DNA of 64,000 nucleotides from Flavobacterium cheniae (GTDB lineage Bacteria > Bacteroidota > Bacteroidia > Flavobacteriales > Flavobacteriaceae). This document shows positions 1 to 7,982 of the stretch, piece after piece. Position 1 is the stretch's first letter; each line of letters opens with the position of its first letter. The notes beneath the pieces are model-generated. The model had not been told where the DNA came from, made no database searches, and saw only the letters and a program-made list of their open reading frames with translations. A program made the translations under genes and the position numbers. The stretch is from positions 680,431-744,430 of the forward strand of contig NZ_SNZC01000001.1 in assembly GCF_004363695.1 (NCBI RefSeq). Direction: 5' to 3'.

Positions 1-1
1 T

Positions 2-559
2 TTTACAGCTGGAAAAAAATTAGCAGACAACTTCAAATCATTAAAAAACAATGATTTAACGACTATTGTTTATAATTTCGTAGACATGTTATCGCACGCT
101 AAAACCGAAATGGATGTAGTAAAAGAATTAGCTTCAAACGATAAAGCATATCGCTCTTTAACGGCGAGTTGGTTTAAGAATTCTCCACTTTTAGACATGA
201 TTCAACAAGCACAACAACTTGGTTTTAGATTGATTATAACTACCGACCATGGAACTATCAATTGTAAAAATCCATCGAAAGTTATTGGTGATAAAAACAC
301 AAGTTTAAATCTTCGCTACAAAACCGGAAGAAGTTTAACCTATGAAGACAAAGACGTTTATGCTGTGAAAGATCCGAAAAAAATTGGTTTACCAGCTCTA
401 AACATGAGTAGCTCTTTTATTTTTGCGAAAAACGATTTATTTTTGGCTTACGTTAATAACTACAATCATTATGTGAGTTATTACCGAAATACCTATCAAC
501 ACGGAGGAATTTCATTAGAAGAAATGGTGATTCCGTTTTTAGTTTTAGAACCAAGATAA
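2..559 (+). CDS. porX: PorX-like response regulator with PglZ domain (C-terminal part)
   Basis: The reading frame is open from the left edge, so this is the C-terminal part (about 185 residues) of a longer gene. It matches the PglZ (alkaline-phosphatase superfamily) effector half of PorX, the response regulator that works with PorY to control type IX secretion genes. Visible marks are the metal-binding type TTDHG motif and the conserved tail TYQHGGISLEEMVIPFLVL. The receiver domain lies outside the window. It is followed 26 bp later by tsaE in the same direction. The assignment as PorX rather than another PglZ protein rests on the tail motif and on the Flavobacteriaceae context. Confidence 0.8.
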   Translation, partial: FTAGKKLADNFKSLKNNDLTTIVYNFVDMLSHAKTEMDVVKELASNDKAYRSLTASWFKNSPLLDMIQQAQQLGFRLIITTDHGTINCKNPSKVIGDKNTSLNLRYKTGRSLTYEDKDVYAVKDPKKIGLPALNMSSSFIFAKNDLFLAYVNNYNHYVSYYRNTYQHGGISLEEMVIPFLVLEPR

Positions 560-585
560 TAGTGTTCAGTTAACTTAGAATATAT

Positions 586-999
586 ATGACGATAATTTTT
601 TCATTAGACGAAATCACAAACGTTGCCAAGCAAATATTAGCCACGCCATCATTAAAAAAAGTAATTACATTTCACGCTCAAATGGGTGCTGGAAAAACCA
701 CTTTAATTAAAGAATTGGTGAAAGAATTAGGCGTAAAAGATAATTCAAGTAGTCCTACATTTTCTTTAGTGAATGAATATCGCACGTTTGAAGGTGAAAT
801 CGTATATCATTTTGATTTGTACCGATTAAATTCAGAAGAAGAAGGTTACGACATGGGATTAGACGAATATTTCTATTCTGATAATTGGTGTTTTATCGAA
901 TGGCCAGAAAAAACACCCAATTTAATTCCGATAGACCACGCCAGTATTTCAATAAAAGTAATGGCGGACGGTAAAAGAGAATTGACCTTGAAGAACTAA
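586..999 (+). CDS. tsaE: tRNA threonylcarbamoyladenosine biosynthesis ATPase TsaE
   Basis: TsaE is the small ATPase that helps TsaB/TsaD install N6-threonylcarbamoyl on A37 of ANN-decoding tRNAs. At 137 residues it has the usual family length. The P-loop GAGKTTLIKEL lies near residues 33-43, followed by SPTFSLVNEY, HFDLYRL and the C-terminal FIEWPEK signature typical of the family. The ATG start is clear and lies 26 bp after the porX stop, so both may be on one transcript. Nothing unusual is seen. Confidence 0.93.
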   Translation: MTIIFSLDEITNVAKQILATPSLKKVITFHAQMGAGKTTLIKELVKELGVKDNSSSPTFSLVNEYRTFEGEIVYHFDLYRLNSEEEGYDMGLDEYFYSDNWCFIEWPEKTPNLIPIDHASISIKVMADGKRELTLKN

Positions 1000-1058
1000 A
1001 AGATTCTTTTCTATTTTAAAAAATATTCCTAAATTGGTACCACAAAAAACAACGCAAC

Positions 1059-2255
1059 ATGTCCATTTATAGTCCATTTTCGAAATCACAACTATTACCA
1101 CAAGAAGAAAAGCTAGAAGTGGCGCGTCATAAAAGTGAGTTGTTTATAGGAATTCCTAAAGAAACTTCTTATCAAGAACGTCGTATTTGCTTAACACCAG
1201 ATGCCGTTTCTTCATTAGTTTCACATGGACATCGCGTAATGTTAGAAGCTGGTGCTGGAGAATGTTCAAGTTATAGCGATAAAGAATATAGCGATGCAGG
1301 TGCCGAAATAACTCAAGACACAAAAAAAGTATTGGGTTGCCCAATGATTTTAAAAGTGGAACCACCTACTCTAGCCGAACTAGAAATGATGAATCCGCAA
1401 ACTATCGTTATTTCAGCAATTCAATTAAAAACTCAGAAAAAAGAATATTTTGAAGCCTTAGCTACTAAAAGAATTACTGCCTTAGCTTTCGAATTTATAA
1501 AAGATGAAGATGGTTCCTATCCAGCAGTAAAATCACTATCTGAAATTGCAGGAACTGCTTCGGTTTTGATCGCATCAGAATTGATGATTGGAGAAAACAT
1601 TGGAAAAGGATTATTGTTTGGAAATATTACAGGAGTTCCACCTACAAAAGTTGTCATAATTGGTGCAGGAACAGTTGCAGAATATGCTGCCAGAACCGCT
1701 TTAGGACTAGGCGCAACTGTGAAAGTATTTGATAATTCGATTACCAAATTACGTCGTTTACAAAACACATTAAATCAAAGAATATTTACTTCTACTATTC
1801 AAGAAAAATCGCTTTTAAAAGCCTTACGTCGTTGTGATGTTGCTATTGGTGCTATGAAAGGTAAAAACCGTGCTCCAATTGTAGTTACTGAAACTATGGT
1901 GGAACACATGAAAAAAGGAGCTGTTATTGTAGATGTTAGTATTGATACGGGAGGTTGTTTTGAAACTTCAGAAGTCACCACACACGAAAAACCAACCTTT
2001 ATTAAAAACGGAGTAATTCACTATTGTGTTCCCAATATTCCTTCTCGATATTCTAAAACGGCTTCAATGTCAATTAGTAATATCATTTCTCCTTTCTTAT
2101 TACATATTGCAGATGATGGTGGAATTGAAACCGCTATTCGTTGCAACAGAGGTTTAAAACACGGTATTTATTCGTATCACGGAGTTTTAACCAATAAAGC
2201 AATTGCCGATTGGTTTAATTTAGAATACCGTGACATCAACTTAATTGTTTTTTAA
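1059..2255 (+). CDS. ald: alanine dehydrogenase
   Basis: NAD-dependent alanine dehydrogenase converts L-alanine to pyruvate and ammonia. At 398 residues it carries an N-terminal AlaDh/PNT domain (IGIPKETSYQERRICLTPDAV, near residues 30-50) and a Rossmann domain with the dinucleotide motif VVIIGAGTVAEYAARTALGLG near residues 200-220. It has about 28 extra residues before the usual GIPKE start, as in Bacteroidota homologues. A stand-alone transhydrogenase alpha subunit is less likely because no beta subunit follows and the length fits Ald. It stands alone between tsaE and a small membrane-anchored protein. Confidence 0.88.
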   Translation: MSIYSPFSKSQLLPQEEKLEVARHKSELFIGIPKETSYQERRICLTPDAVSSLVSHGHRVMLEAGAGECSSYSDKEYSDAGAEITQDTKKVLGCPMILKVEPPTLAELEMMNPQTIVISAIQLKTQKKEYFEALATKRITALAFEFIKDEDGSYPAVKSLSEIAGTASVLIASELMIGENIGKGLLFGNITGVPPTKVVIIGAGTVAEYAARTALGLGATVKVFDNSITKLRRLQNTLNQRIFTSTIQEKSLLKALRRCDVAIGAMKGKNRAPIVVTETMVEHMKKGAVIVDVSIDTGGCFETSEVTTHEKPTFIKNGVIHYCVPNIPSRYSKTASMSISNIISPFLLHIADDGGIETAIRCNRGLKHGIYSYHGVLTNKAIADWFNLEYRDINLIVF

Positions 2256-2276
2256 TATCCTTCAAAAGATAAAAAT

Positions 2277-2300
2277 CTATGTGTCTATGTGTTTAATTTA
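2277..2300 (+). repeat. dispersed intergenic motif, copy 1
   Basis: A copy of the recurrent motif ctATGTGYCTATGTGTTT(T)AA, here just after ald. Similar copies occur at 39021-39038, 39541-39560, 39728-39750 and 56296-56317, all between genes. No function is known to me. Confidence 0.55.
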
Positions 2301-2303
2301 AAC

Positions 2304-2311
2304 TAAATTTG
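2304..2311 (+). promoter_or_regulatory. -7 promoter element (TAAATTTG)
   Basis: Perfect match to the Bacteroidota -7 consensus TAnnTTTG, 16 bp before the ATG of the DUF4258 gene. No good TTG is seen at the -33 distance. Confidence 0.55.
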
Positions 2312-2327
2312 CACAAATTATACTATT

Positions 2328-2714
2328 ATGAAGTTTCAGTTTCGTTTAGCCTACTACTTATTTGGATTATTTTTAGGAGCAATATTTGTAATTTGGTTTT
2401 TAAAAGCAAAAGCAAATGATAAAGGGGTAGAATTTTGCTACTTACCAAATTGTCGTGTTTTAAAAGATTTAAGAAGTAAATCATTAGATATTGATACACT
2501 TGCTAAGAAATCTTTATCTGAAAAATGGGTTACAATGGAAGATGTTAAAGAAAGTTTACGCTATGGTGATGTAGATTTTGATAAAAGTAATGAACCATAT
2601 AGAAAAGGTAAGATTTATGTAATTGAAGGCAAAACTGCTAATAATGAAGAAATTACTATTACAATGGTAAATTACACTAACAAAGTCTTGTTAGAAAAGA
2701 TAGAAAAAAAGTAA
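2328..2714 (+). CDS. DUF4258 domain protein, membrane-anchored
   Basis: A 128-residue protein with one hydrophobic N-terminal segment (residues 8-27, LAYYLFGLFLGAIFVIWFL) and a C-terminal region resembling DUF4258: MEDVKESLRYGDVDFDKS followed by YVIEGKTANNEEITITMV. The hydrophobic segment has no signal-peptidase site, so it probably anchors the domain at the inner membrane. Some DUF4258 proteins belong to toxin-like families, but this one has no antitoxin-like neighbour and function is not assigned. It has its own TAnnTTTG promoter and sits between ald and tRNA-Val. Confidence 0.7.
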   Translation: MKFQFRLAYYLFGLFLGAIFVIWFLKAKANDKGVEFCYLPNCRVLKDLRSKSLDIDTLAKKSLSEKWVTMEDVKESLRYGDVDFDKSNEPYRKGKIYVIEGKTANNEEITITMVNYTNKVLLEKIEKK

Positions 2715-2731
2715 TTTTTTCTTCAAAACAC

Positions 2732-2761
2732 TTGCAGAAACAAATATTCCTTGTATATTTG
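2732..2761 (+). promoter_or_regulatory. tRNA-Val promoter
   Basis: TTG at 2732-2734, 19 bp spacer, then TATATTTG at 2754-2761: an exact Bacteroidota sigma promoter. The segment from 2754 to 2775 is identical to the promoter/leader of the tRNA-Ser gene on the minus strand (39211-39190). Confidence 0.8.
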
Positions 2762-2796
2762 CACTCGCAATACGGTAATAGTAAAGCACTATATTG

Positions 2797-2874
2797 GGGC
2801 GATTAGCTCAGCTGGTTCAGAGCACCTCGTTTACACCGAGGGGGTCGGGGGTTCGAACCCCTCATCGCCCACCA
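2797..2874 (+). tRNA. tRNA-Val (anticodon TAC)
   Basis: The acceptor stem GGGCGAT pairs with ATCGCCC. The D arm AGCTCAGCTGGTTCAGAGC and the anticodon arm CTCG-TTTACAC-CGAG give anticodon TAC. The T arm GGGGG-TTCGAAC-CCCTC is present, and ACCA is encoded at 2871-2874 (discriminator A plus CCA). It reads as a complete valine tRNA with its own promoter and terminator. Confidence 0.96.
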
Positions 2875-2879
2875 AATTT

Positions 2880-2912
2880 AAATCCTACAGAAATGTGGGA
2901 TTTTTTGTTTTT
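2880..2912 (+). terminator. intrinsic terminator of tRNA-Val
   Basis: A 9-bp stem, AAATCCTAC paired with GTGGGATTT (one G-T pair), with a 6-nt loop, followed by a T-rich run, directly after the tRNA. Confidence 0.75.
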
Positions 2913-3000
2913 AGAAATGTGTCTAAAATTAGTAGTTTTCAAACAATTCATACAATACTTATTAAACTCATTAGAATTTTAAAATAACTACTTCATTCCC

Positions 3001-3008
3001 TATATTTG
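3001..3008 (+). promoter_or_regulatory. -7 promoter element of pepT
   Basis: TATATTTG, a perfect TAnnTTTG match, 17 bp upstream of the pepT ATG. No TTG is seen 19 bp further upstream. Confidence 0.55.
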
Positions 3009-3025
3009 TATAAATTTAAAAATTC

Positions 3026-4267
3026 ATGCAACACATTATCGATCGCTTTATAAGCTACGTAACAATTGATACAGAATCAGATCCAAATTCTGACACCACT
3101 CCAAGTACAAAAAAACAACTCGACCTTGCCAATTTGCTAGTCAAAGAACTTAAAACAATGGGAATGACTGAAGTAACTATTGATAAAAATGGTTATGTAA
3201 TGGCTACTTTAGAAAGCAATGTCAAACATGAAGTTCCAACTATCGGATTTGTTTCTCATTATGACACGACTCCTGATTTTACTGGAGCTAACGTAAAGCC
3301 TCAAATTGTAAAAAATTATGATGGTGGTGATATTGTTTTAAACAAAAAACAAAACATCATTTTATCACCAAGTTACTTTAAAGACTTGTTACAATATAAA
3401 GGACAAACTTTAATTACTACTGACGGAACTACGCTTCTAGGTGCCGATGACAAAGCCGGAATTACTGAAATCATGTCGGCGATGGAATATTTAATTCAAC
3501 ATCCAGAAATCAAACACGGAAAAATTCGTGTAGGATTCACGCCTGATGAAGAAATTGGTCGTGGCGCACATAAATTTGATGTTGAAAAATTTGGTTGCGA
3601 ATGGGCTTATACCATGGACGGAAGTCAAATTGGTGAATTAGAATATGAAAATTTTAATGCCGCTGGAGCTAAAATTATTTTCAAAGGAAAAAGCGTTCAC
3701 CCTGGTTATGCTAAAGGAAAAATGATTAACTCAATGCTTTTAGCGAATCAATTTATTTCGAAATTACCAAAAAACGAAATCCCAGAAAAAACAAAAGGTT
3801 ATGAAGGATTTTTTCACGTAGTTGGAATTTCTGGAAGTATTGAAGAAACTGTGGTAGAATTAATTATTCGCGACCATAGTGCAAAAAAATTCAAAGAAAG
3901 AAAAGAATTTATTCACGAATTAGCGAATAAATTCAATAAAAAGTGGAAAAAACAATTTGGTGAAGAAATCTTAATTGCGGAAGTAAAAGACCAATACTAT
4001 AACATGAAAGAAAAGGTAAAACCTGTTTTTCATATCGTAGAAATTGCCGAAAAAGCAATGAAAGAATTAGGTATCAAACCATTAATTAAACCAATTCGTG
4101 GTGGAACTGATGGTTGCCAGTTGTCTTATAAAGGTTTACCTTGTCCTAATATCTTTGCTGGAGGACACAATTTCCATGGAAAATACGAATACGTTCCAGT
4201 TGAAAGTATGGTAAAAGCTACTGAAGTGATTGTGAAAATTGCCGAAATTACAGCAATTAAAAAATAA
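3026..4267 (+). CDS. pepT: peptidase T (tripeptide aminopeptidase)
   Basis: PepT is a cytoplasmic dizinc M20 aminopeptidase that removes N-terminal residues from tripeptides. The 413-residue length is typical. Metal-site motifs are in order: SHYDTTPD (His/Asp ligands, near residues 77-84), LGADDKAG near 140, PDEEIGRGA near 175, and the C-terminal ligand region [15 protein letters not shown]. The internal dimerisation domain contains the conserved [16 protein letters not shown]. The start ATG lies 17 bp after a good -7 element. Confidence 0.93.
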   Translation: MQHIIDRFISYVTIDTESDPNSDTTPSTKKQLDLANLLVKELKTMGMTEVTIDKNGYVMATLESNVKHEVPTIGFVSHYDTTPDFTGANVKPQIVKNYDGGDIVLNKKQNIILSPSYFKDLLQYKGQTLITTDGTTLLGADDKAGITEIMSAMEYLIQHPEIKHGKIRVGFTPDEEIGRGAHKFDVEKFGCEWAYTMDGSQIGELEYENFNAAGAKIIFKGKSVHPGYAKGKMINSMLLANQFISKLPKNEIPEKTKGYEGFFHVVGISGSIEETVVELIIRDHSAKKFKERKEFIHELANKFNKKWKKQFGEEILIAEVKDQYYNMKEKVKPVFHIVEIAEKAMKELGIKPLIKPIRGGTDGCQLSYKGLPCPNIFAGGHNFHGKYEYVPVESMVKATEVIVKIAEITAIKK

Positions 4268-4270
4268 AAC

Positions 4271-4849
4271 TTGGTGGAAGAAAACAAATGGAATAAAACC
4301 AATCAATGGGAAAACGAATTGGAGCAATTGCATGCTATTATTCGCAAAACACCTTTAATTGAAACTACGAAATGGGGCGGACCTGTTTACACTTACAACA
4401 ATAAAAATGTATTGGGAATAGGAGGTTTTAAATCGTATTTTGGAATATGGTTTTACAATGGTGTTTTTCTAAAAGATGAGAAAAAATTACTCATCAATGC
4501 CAATGAAGAAAATACGAAGTCACTTCGCCAAATGCGATTTAACTCGGCACAAGAAATTGATGAAAAACTGATTTTAAATTATATCAAAGAAGCCATTGAA
4601 ATTGAAGATAAAGGATTAGTTATTCCGAAAGAAAAAAAAGAAACCATTATCCCTGAATTGTTGCAAAAAGAATTGAATAAAAATTCAGAACTACATACTA
4701 AATTCAATCAATTTTCACCATATAAACAAAGAGAATTTATAGAATATATCGTTACTGCCAAACAAGAAAAAACACAGTTGGCTCGCTTAGAAAAAGTCAT
4801 TCCAATGATTTTAGAAGAAAAAGGTTTGAACGATAAATATAGAGCATAA
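4271..4849 (+). CDS. DUF1801 / YdeI (OmdA)-like protein
   Basis: A 192-residue protein with an N-terminal DUF1801 domain (TTKWGGPVYTYNNKNVLGIGGFKSYFGIWFYNG, roughly residues 30-65) and a C-terminal YdeI/OmdA-type helical region (FSPYKQREFIEYIVTAKQEKTQLARLEK, roughly 150-178). The family is cytoplasmic and its biochemical role is unknown. The start is TTG at 4271 or GTG at 4274; no in-frame ATG occurs before the conserved domain. It begins 3 bp after the pepT stop, so it is translationally linked to pepT. Confidence 0.8.
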   Translation: MVEENKWNKTNQWENELEQLHAIIRKTPLIETTKWGGPVYTYNNKNVLGIGGFKSYFGIWFYNGVFLKDEKKLLINANEENTKSLRQMRFNSAQEIDEKLILNYIKEAIEIEDKGLVIPKEKKETIIPELLQKELNKNSELHTKFNQFSPYKQREFIEYIVTAKQEKTQLARLEKVIPMILEEKGLNDKYRA

Positions 4850-4890
4850 AAAAGCCGAATTTCTTAATTGAAATTCGGCTTTACTTTTAT
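4850..4890. terminator. bidirectional terminator
   Basis: A 13-bp perfect stem, AAAGCCGAATTTC with GAAATTCGGCTTT, flanked by A and T runs, lies between the convergent DUF1801 gene and yajC. Confidence 0.85.
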
Positions 4891-4901
4891 TTAAAATGAA
4901 A

Positions 4902-5168
4902 TTATGCTTTTAATTTAGCACTCATTTCCATTGAAATAGCTGATTTTTCCATTTTGATTTTTCCTGCCATAGTTTCAACTACGATAGTATCATCATTCAT
5001 TTCAGCAATTTTTCCATGAATTCCTGATTTAGTGATGATTTTATCACCTACTTTTAATCCGGCTTCAAATGCTTTCTCTTTTTTGGCTCTTTGTTGTTGT
5101 GGTCTTATTAATAAGAAATAAAACACGGCAATCATTAATACAATTTGTATTGCTAAACTTGGATTCAT
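4902..5168 (-). CDS. yajC: preprotein translocase accessory subunit YajC
   Basis: YajC is a small inner-membrane protein that associates with SecDF in protein export. It has 88 residues: one N-terminal membrane segment (IQIVLMIAVFYFLLI), the hallmark RPQQQRAKKEK and a small cytoplasmic domain with GDKIITKSGIHGKIAEMNDDTIVVE. It is the last gene of a minus-strand run nusB-DUF1573-yajC, with a 21-bp gap to the gene before it. Confidence 0.95.
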   Translation of the reverse strand: MNPSLAIQIVLMIAVFYFLLIRPQQQRAKKEKAFEAGLKVGDKIITKSGIHGKIAEMNDDTIVVETMAGKIKMEKSAISMEMSAKLKA

Positions 5169-5189
5169 AATTTATTTATTATTTAGCTA

Positions 5190-5648
5190 CTACTTAGCAG
5201 CTGGTGTTACATTTGCTTTAATTTTGAACGTTTCATGACCATTTTCTGAATTGGTCGTTAATGTTACTGTTTTTTCTTGTGATCCTGGTTTACCTTTTGA
5301 ATCAAAAGACACTTTTATTGGTGCTGAAGCTCCTGGTTTTATAGGTTCTTTCGGTGGTTCTGGAACAGTACAACCACAACTTCCTTTAGCATCAGATATC
5401 ACTAAATCTGTTTCACCTACATTTTTAACTATAAATTCAGTTTCAACAACATCACCTTCATTAATGGTCCCAAAATCGTGAACTTCTTTATCTAATTCTA
5501 CTTTAGGAAATTTACCAATTAAAGCTCTCTCTGCTTCAATCGATTTCATATCAGCATCTGTAATTTTATCTGCTGCACTTTCTTGCTTACAAGCTGTTGC
5601 TAACACAACTAATGAAAGGGCGAATAACCCAACTGATTTTCTTATCAT
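5190..5648 (-). CDS. DUF1573 lipoprotein
   Basis: A 152-residue exported protein. It has a lipoprotein signal (MIRKSVGLFALSLVVLATAC, lipobox Cys near residue 20) and a DUF1573 immunoglobulin-like domain marked by VHDFGTINEGDVVETEFIVKN and GSCGCTVPEPPKEPIKPG. Such proteins are common in Bacteroidota envelopes but their function is not established. It lies 12 bp downstream of nusB and 21 bp upstream of yajC, so the three genes probably form one transcript. Confidence 0.88.
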   Translation of the reverse strand: MIRKSVGLFALSLVVLATACKQESAADKITDADMKSIEAERALIGKFPKVELDKEVHDFGTINEGDVVETEFIVKNVGETDLVISDAKGSCGCTVPEPPKEPIKPGASAPIKVSFDSKGKPGSQEKTVTLTTNSENGHETFKIKANVTPAAK

Positions 5649-5660
5649 ATTTTTAAAATT

Positions 5661-6602
5661 TTATAATAAACCTCTACCTGCTTTGTTCAATTTTCCATCT
5701 CGGTCAAACTCTTTTACTAAGTTGTCCAATATTCCGTTGATAAAAATACTACTTTTTGGCGTAGAATATTCTTTTGCAATTTCTAAATATTCGTTAATTG
5801 TTACTTTCGTAGGAATAGAAGGGAATTTCAATAACTCACAAATTGCCATTTTCAAGATAATGGTATCAATTTCGGCAATACGCTCTACATCCCAATTTGG
5901 TGTTTTATCGATATATTCTTTAGATAATTCAACTTCGTTTAAAACTGTTTTTCTAAACAAATTCTTTACAAACTCTTTATCATCAGAATCTTTATACACT
6001 TTTGGAATTACCAATGCATCATGTTCCGATTTTAATTGTTTGATTTGCTTCACAATCAAAGTATTGATTCCTGGTAAATCATCCACCCAAGTCAATTTAT
6101 AATCTTCTAAATAATCGTATAAACGATCACTTGGAGCAATTACTTCGGTATATAAATCGGCAATAAAGTTTTTATCATCTTCAAAACTACTAGTTGATTT
6201 TTCCATGTAGTTTTGGTACAATTCACTTTCTTTAATAGTGTCTATTAAACCTAAAATAATATCATCATTCAATTTCCAATTGTTGATGTTATTATCATCT
6301 AAAGCCGTTTCTAATGCTTCTGATTCGGTTAATAAAACCAAAGCTTTATTGTTGATGAATTTTAAATTTGGATGACGCTCTTCTTTAGTAGCTAAGTGTT
6401 TTTTAGAAGCCAATTCGATGTATTCCTCTTCTTTCTTTTTGATTTCGATAAGTGCTGAAAGCAATAAAAGATACAAGTTTTGGGTATTTTCGATACTTTG
6501 AAAAAGGAATTTTTCTTCTTTATCCAAATTATCAGATTGGTGTTGGTGCATTGCATAAATACTTTGCATCACTTTTACTCGGATATGTCTTCTGTTTAAC
6601 AT
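5661..6602 (-). CDS. nusB: transcription antitermination factor NusB (long form)
   Basis: NusB binds BoxA RNA with NusE (S10) to promote antitermination of rRNA operons. The typical start MLNRRHIRVKVMQSIYAM is present, and the canonical NusB core sits at the C terminus (WDVERIAEIDTIILKMAICELL ... TKVTINEYLEIAKEYSTPKSSIFINGILD). At 313 residues it is about twice the length of the E. coli protein; the N-terminal/central extension is normal for Bacteroidota. It leads the nusB-DUF1573-yajC run. Confidence 0.93.
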   Translation of the reverse strand: MLNRRHIRVKVMQSIYAMHQHQSDNLDKEEKFLFQSIENTQNLYLLLLSALIEIKKKEEEYIELASKKHLATKEERHPNLKFINNKALVLLTESEALETALDDNNINNWKLNDDIILGLIDTIKESELYQNYMEKSTSSFEDDKNFIADLYTEVIAPSDRLYDYLEDYKLTWVDDLPGINTLIVKQIKQLKSEHDALVIPKVYKDSDDKEFVKNLFRKTVLNEVELSKEYIDKTPNWDVERIAEIDTIILKMAICELLKFPSIPTKVTINEYLEIAKEYSTPKSSIFINGILDNLVKEFDRDGKLNKAGRGLL

Positions 6603-6629
6603 ACTAATTAAGAACTTTATAAAATTAAG

Positions 6630-6666
6630 AGAGCGAAAAAGTTACCTCTTTCGCTCTGCAAAAATA
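6630..6666 (-). promoter_or_regulatory. nusB promoter and adjoining hairpin
   Basis: Read on the minus strand, TATTTTTG (6666-6659) matches TAnnTTTG. Just inside the presumed transcript lies an AGAGCGAAA / TTTCGCTCT hairpin (about 6631-6657). The hairpin could be the terminator of the upstream leucine dehydrogenase gene, or a structure at the 5' end of the nusB mRNA; the sequence cannot separate these. Confidence 0.45.
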
Positions 6667-6685
6667 CAATTTTATTTAAAACGAA

Positions 6686-7789
6686 TTACTTCTTTAATTC
6701 ATTTTTTGCATCATCAATACGTTTTTGCGCCATTGAAAAAGCTGCTTGATGCGTAGTAATGTTGTTATCATCTGCAAATTTGAAAATCTCTAATGCTGTG
6801 TTATAGATGTTTTCTGTTTTTTCCATCACCTGAGCATTCGTCCATTTTACTAATTCAGAATACACATTGATAACACCTCCAGCGTTAATTAAGAAATCAG
6901 GCGCATATAAAATACCTTTTTCTTTTAAGATTTTTCCGTGAATTGCTTCGTTTGCTAATTGGTTGTTAGCCGCTCCAGCAATGATAGAAGCTTTTATATT
7001 ATTGATAGTAGCATCGTTAATAGTAGCTCCTAAAGCACAAGGTGCATAAATATCTACATCAGCACTATATAAATCAGCACCTGTATAAATTTTAGCGCCG
7101 TACTTCGCTCCTACTTGGTTTACTCTATCTTCGTTAATATCAGTAATCGTAACTAAAGCACCACTTTCTGTTAAGTGTTGTACTAACACTTCACCCACGT
7201 GACCAATTCCTTGTACTAATACTTTTTTACCTTCTAAACTATCAGAACCATATTTGTATTTAGCAGCTGCTTTCATTCCCATGAAAACTCCGTAAGCTGT
7301 TACAGGAGAAGGATTTCCAGAACCACCTCTTTCAACTGAAATACCCGCAACGTGTTTCGTTACTTCGTTAACAGTATCCATGTCTTTGGTTTCCATTCCT
7401 ACATCTTCTGCAGTGATATATTTTCCAGATAATGAATCTACAAATTGTCCAAAACGACGCATTAATTCAGGAGTTTTTTGTGTTTTAGCGTCACCAATGA
7501 TAACTGCTTTTCCTCCACCTAAATTTAATCCCGAAATTGAGTTTTTGAAAGTCATTCCACGAGACAAACGTAAAACGTCGTTTAACGCTTCCCATTCGTT
7601 AGTATAATTCCACATTCTAGTTCCTCCTAAAGCAGGTCCTAAAACTGTGTTATGAATTCCAATAATTGCTTTTAATCCTGTATCTTTGTCGTGACAAAAT
7701 ACAACTTGTTCATGACCATCAAAAGAAACCTGACCAAAAACTGGGTCTACTTTATGAAGCTCATTCGCTTTTAATAATTCTGCTGTCAT
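6686..7789 (-). CDS. Glu/Leu/Phe/Val dehydrogenase (leucine dehydrogenase type)
   Basis: An NAD-dependent amino-acid dehydrogenase of 367 residues, most like leucine dehydrogenases that deaminate branched-chain amino acids. The substrate/catalytic Lys motif NLGGGKAVIIGD is near residue 80. The Rossmann motif VLVQGIGHVGEVLVQHL is near residues 170-190, and the C-terminal NAGGVINVYSE is present. The ATG at 7789 is chosen; an upstream in-frame TTG (7819) adds only ten unconserved residues. Leucine versus valine or phenylalanine preference cannot be read from sequence. The upstream 190 bp separates it from the divergent ABC exporter. Confidence 0.87.
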   Translation of the reverse strand: MTAELLKANELHKVDPVFGQVSFDGHEQVVFCHDKDTGLKAIIGIHNTVLGPALGGTRMWNYTNEWEALNDVLRLSRGMTFKNSISGLNLGGGKAVIIGDAKTQKTPELMRRFGQFVDSLSGKYITAEDVGMETKDMDTVNEVTKHVAGISVERGGSGNPSPVTAYGVFMGMKAAAKYKYGSDSLEGKKVLVQGIGHVGEVLVQHLTESGALVTITDINEDRVNQVGAKYGAKIYTGADLYSADVDIYAPCALGATINDATINNIKASIIAGAANNQLANEAIHGKILKEKGILYAPDFLINAGGVINVYSELVKWTNAQVMEKTENIYNTALEIFKFADDNNITTHQAAFSMAQKRIDDAKNELKK

Positions 7790-7982
7790 GTGATTTGAGT
7801 TGGGTTGAAAATTATTCAATATTTAATTACAATATTACGAATAATTTTAAATTGATTCAAAAAATTATATTTATTTTAATAATTTAGCAATGAAAAGCTA
7901 AAAAACCCGATAATCATTCATTATCAATTGATTAACTTTTTAATTAATTTGATAACGATTCGATATCACACTAAAGATTACT

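Noticed and set aside
1059..2255. NAD(P) transhydrogenase alpha subunit
   Set aside because: There is no beta subunit downstream, and the length and motifs fit alanine dehydrogenase.
2751..2987. Open frames across the tRNA-Val gene
   Set aside because: They translate through a clear tRNA and its terminator and show no protein-like pattern.
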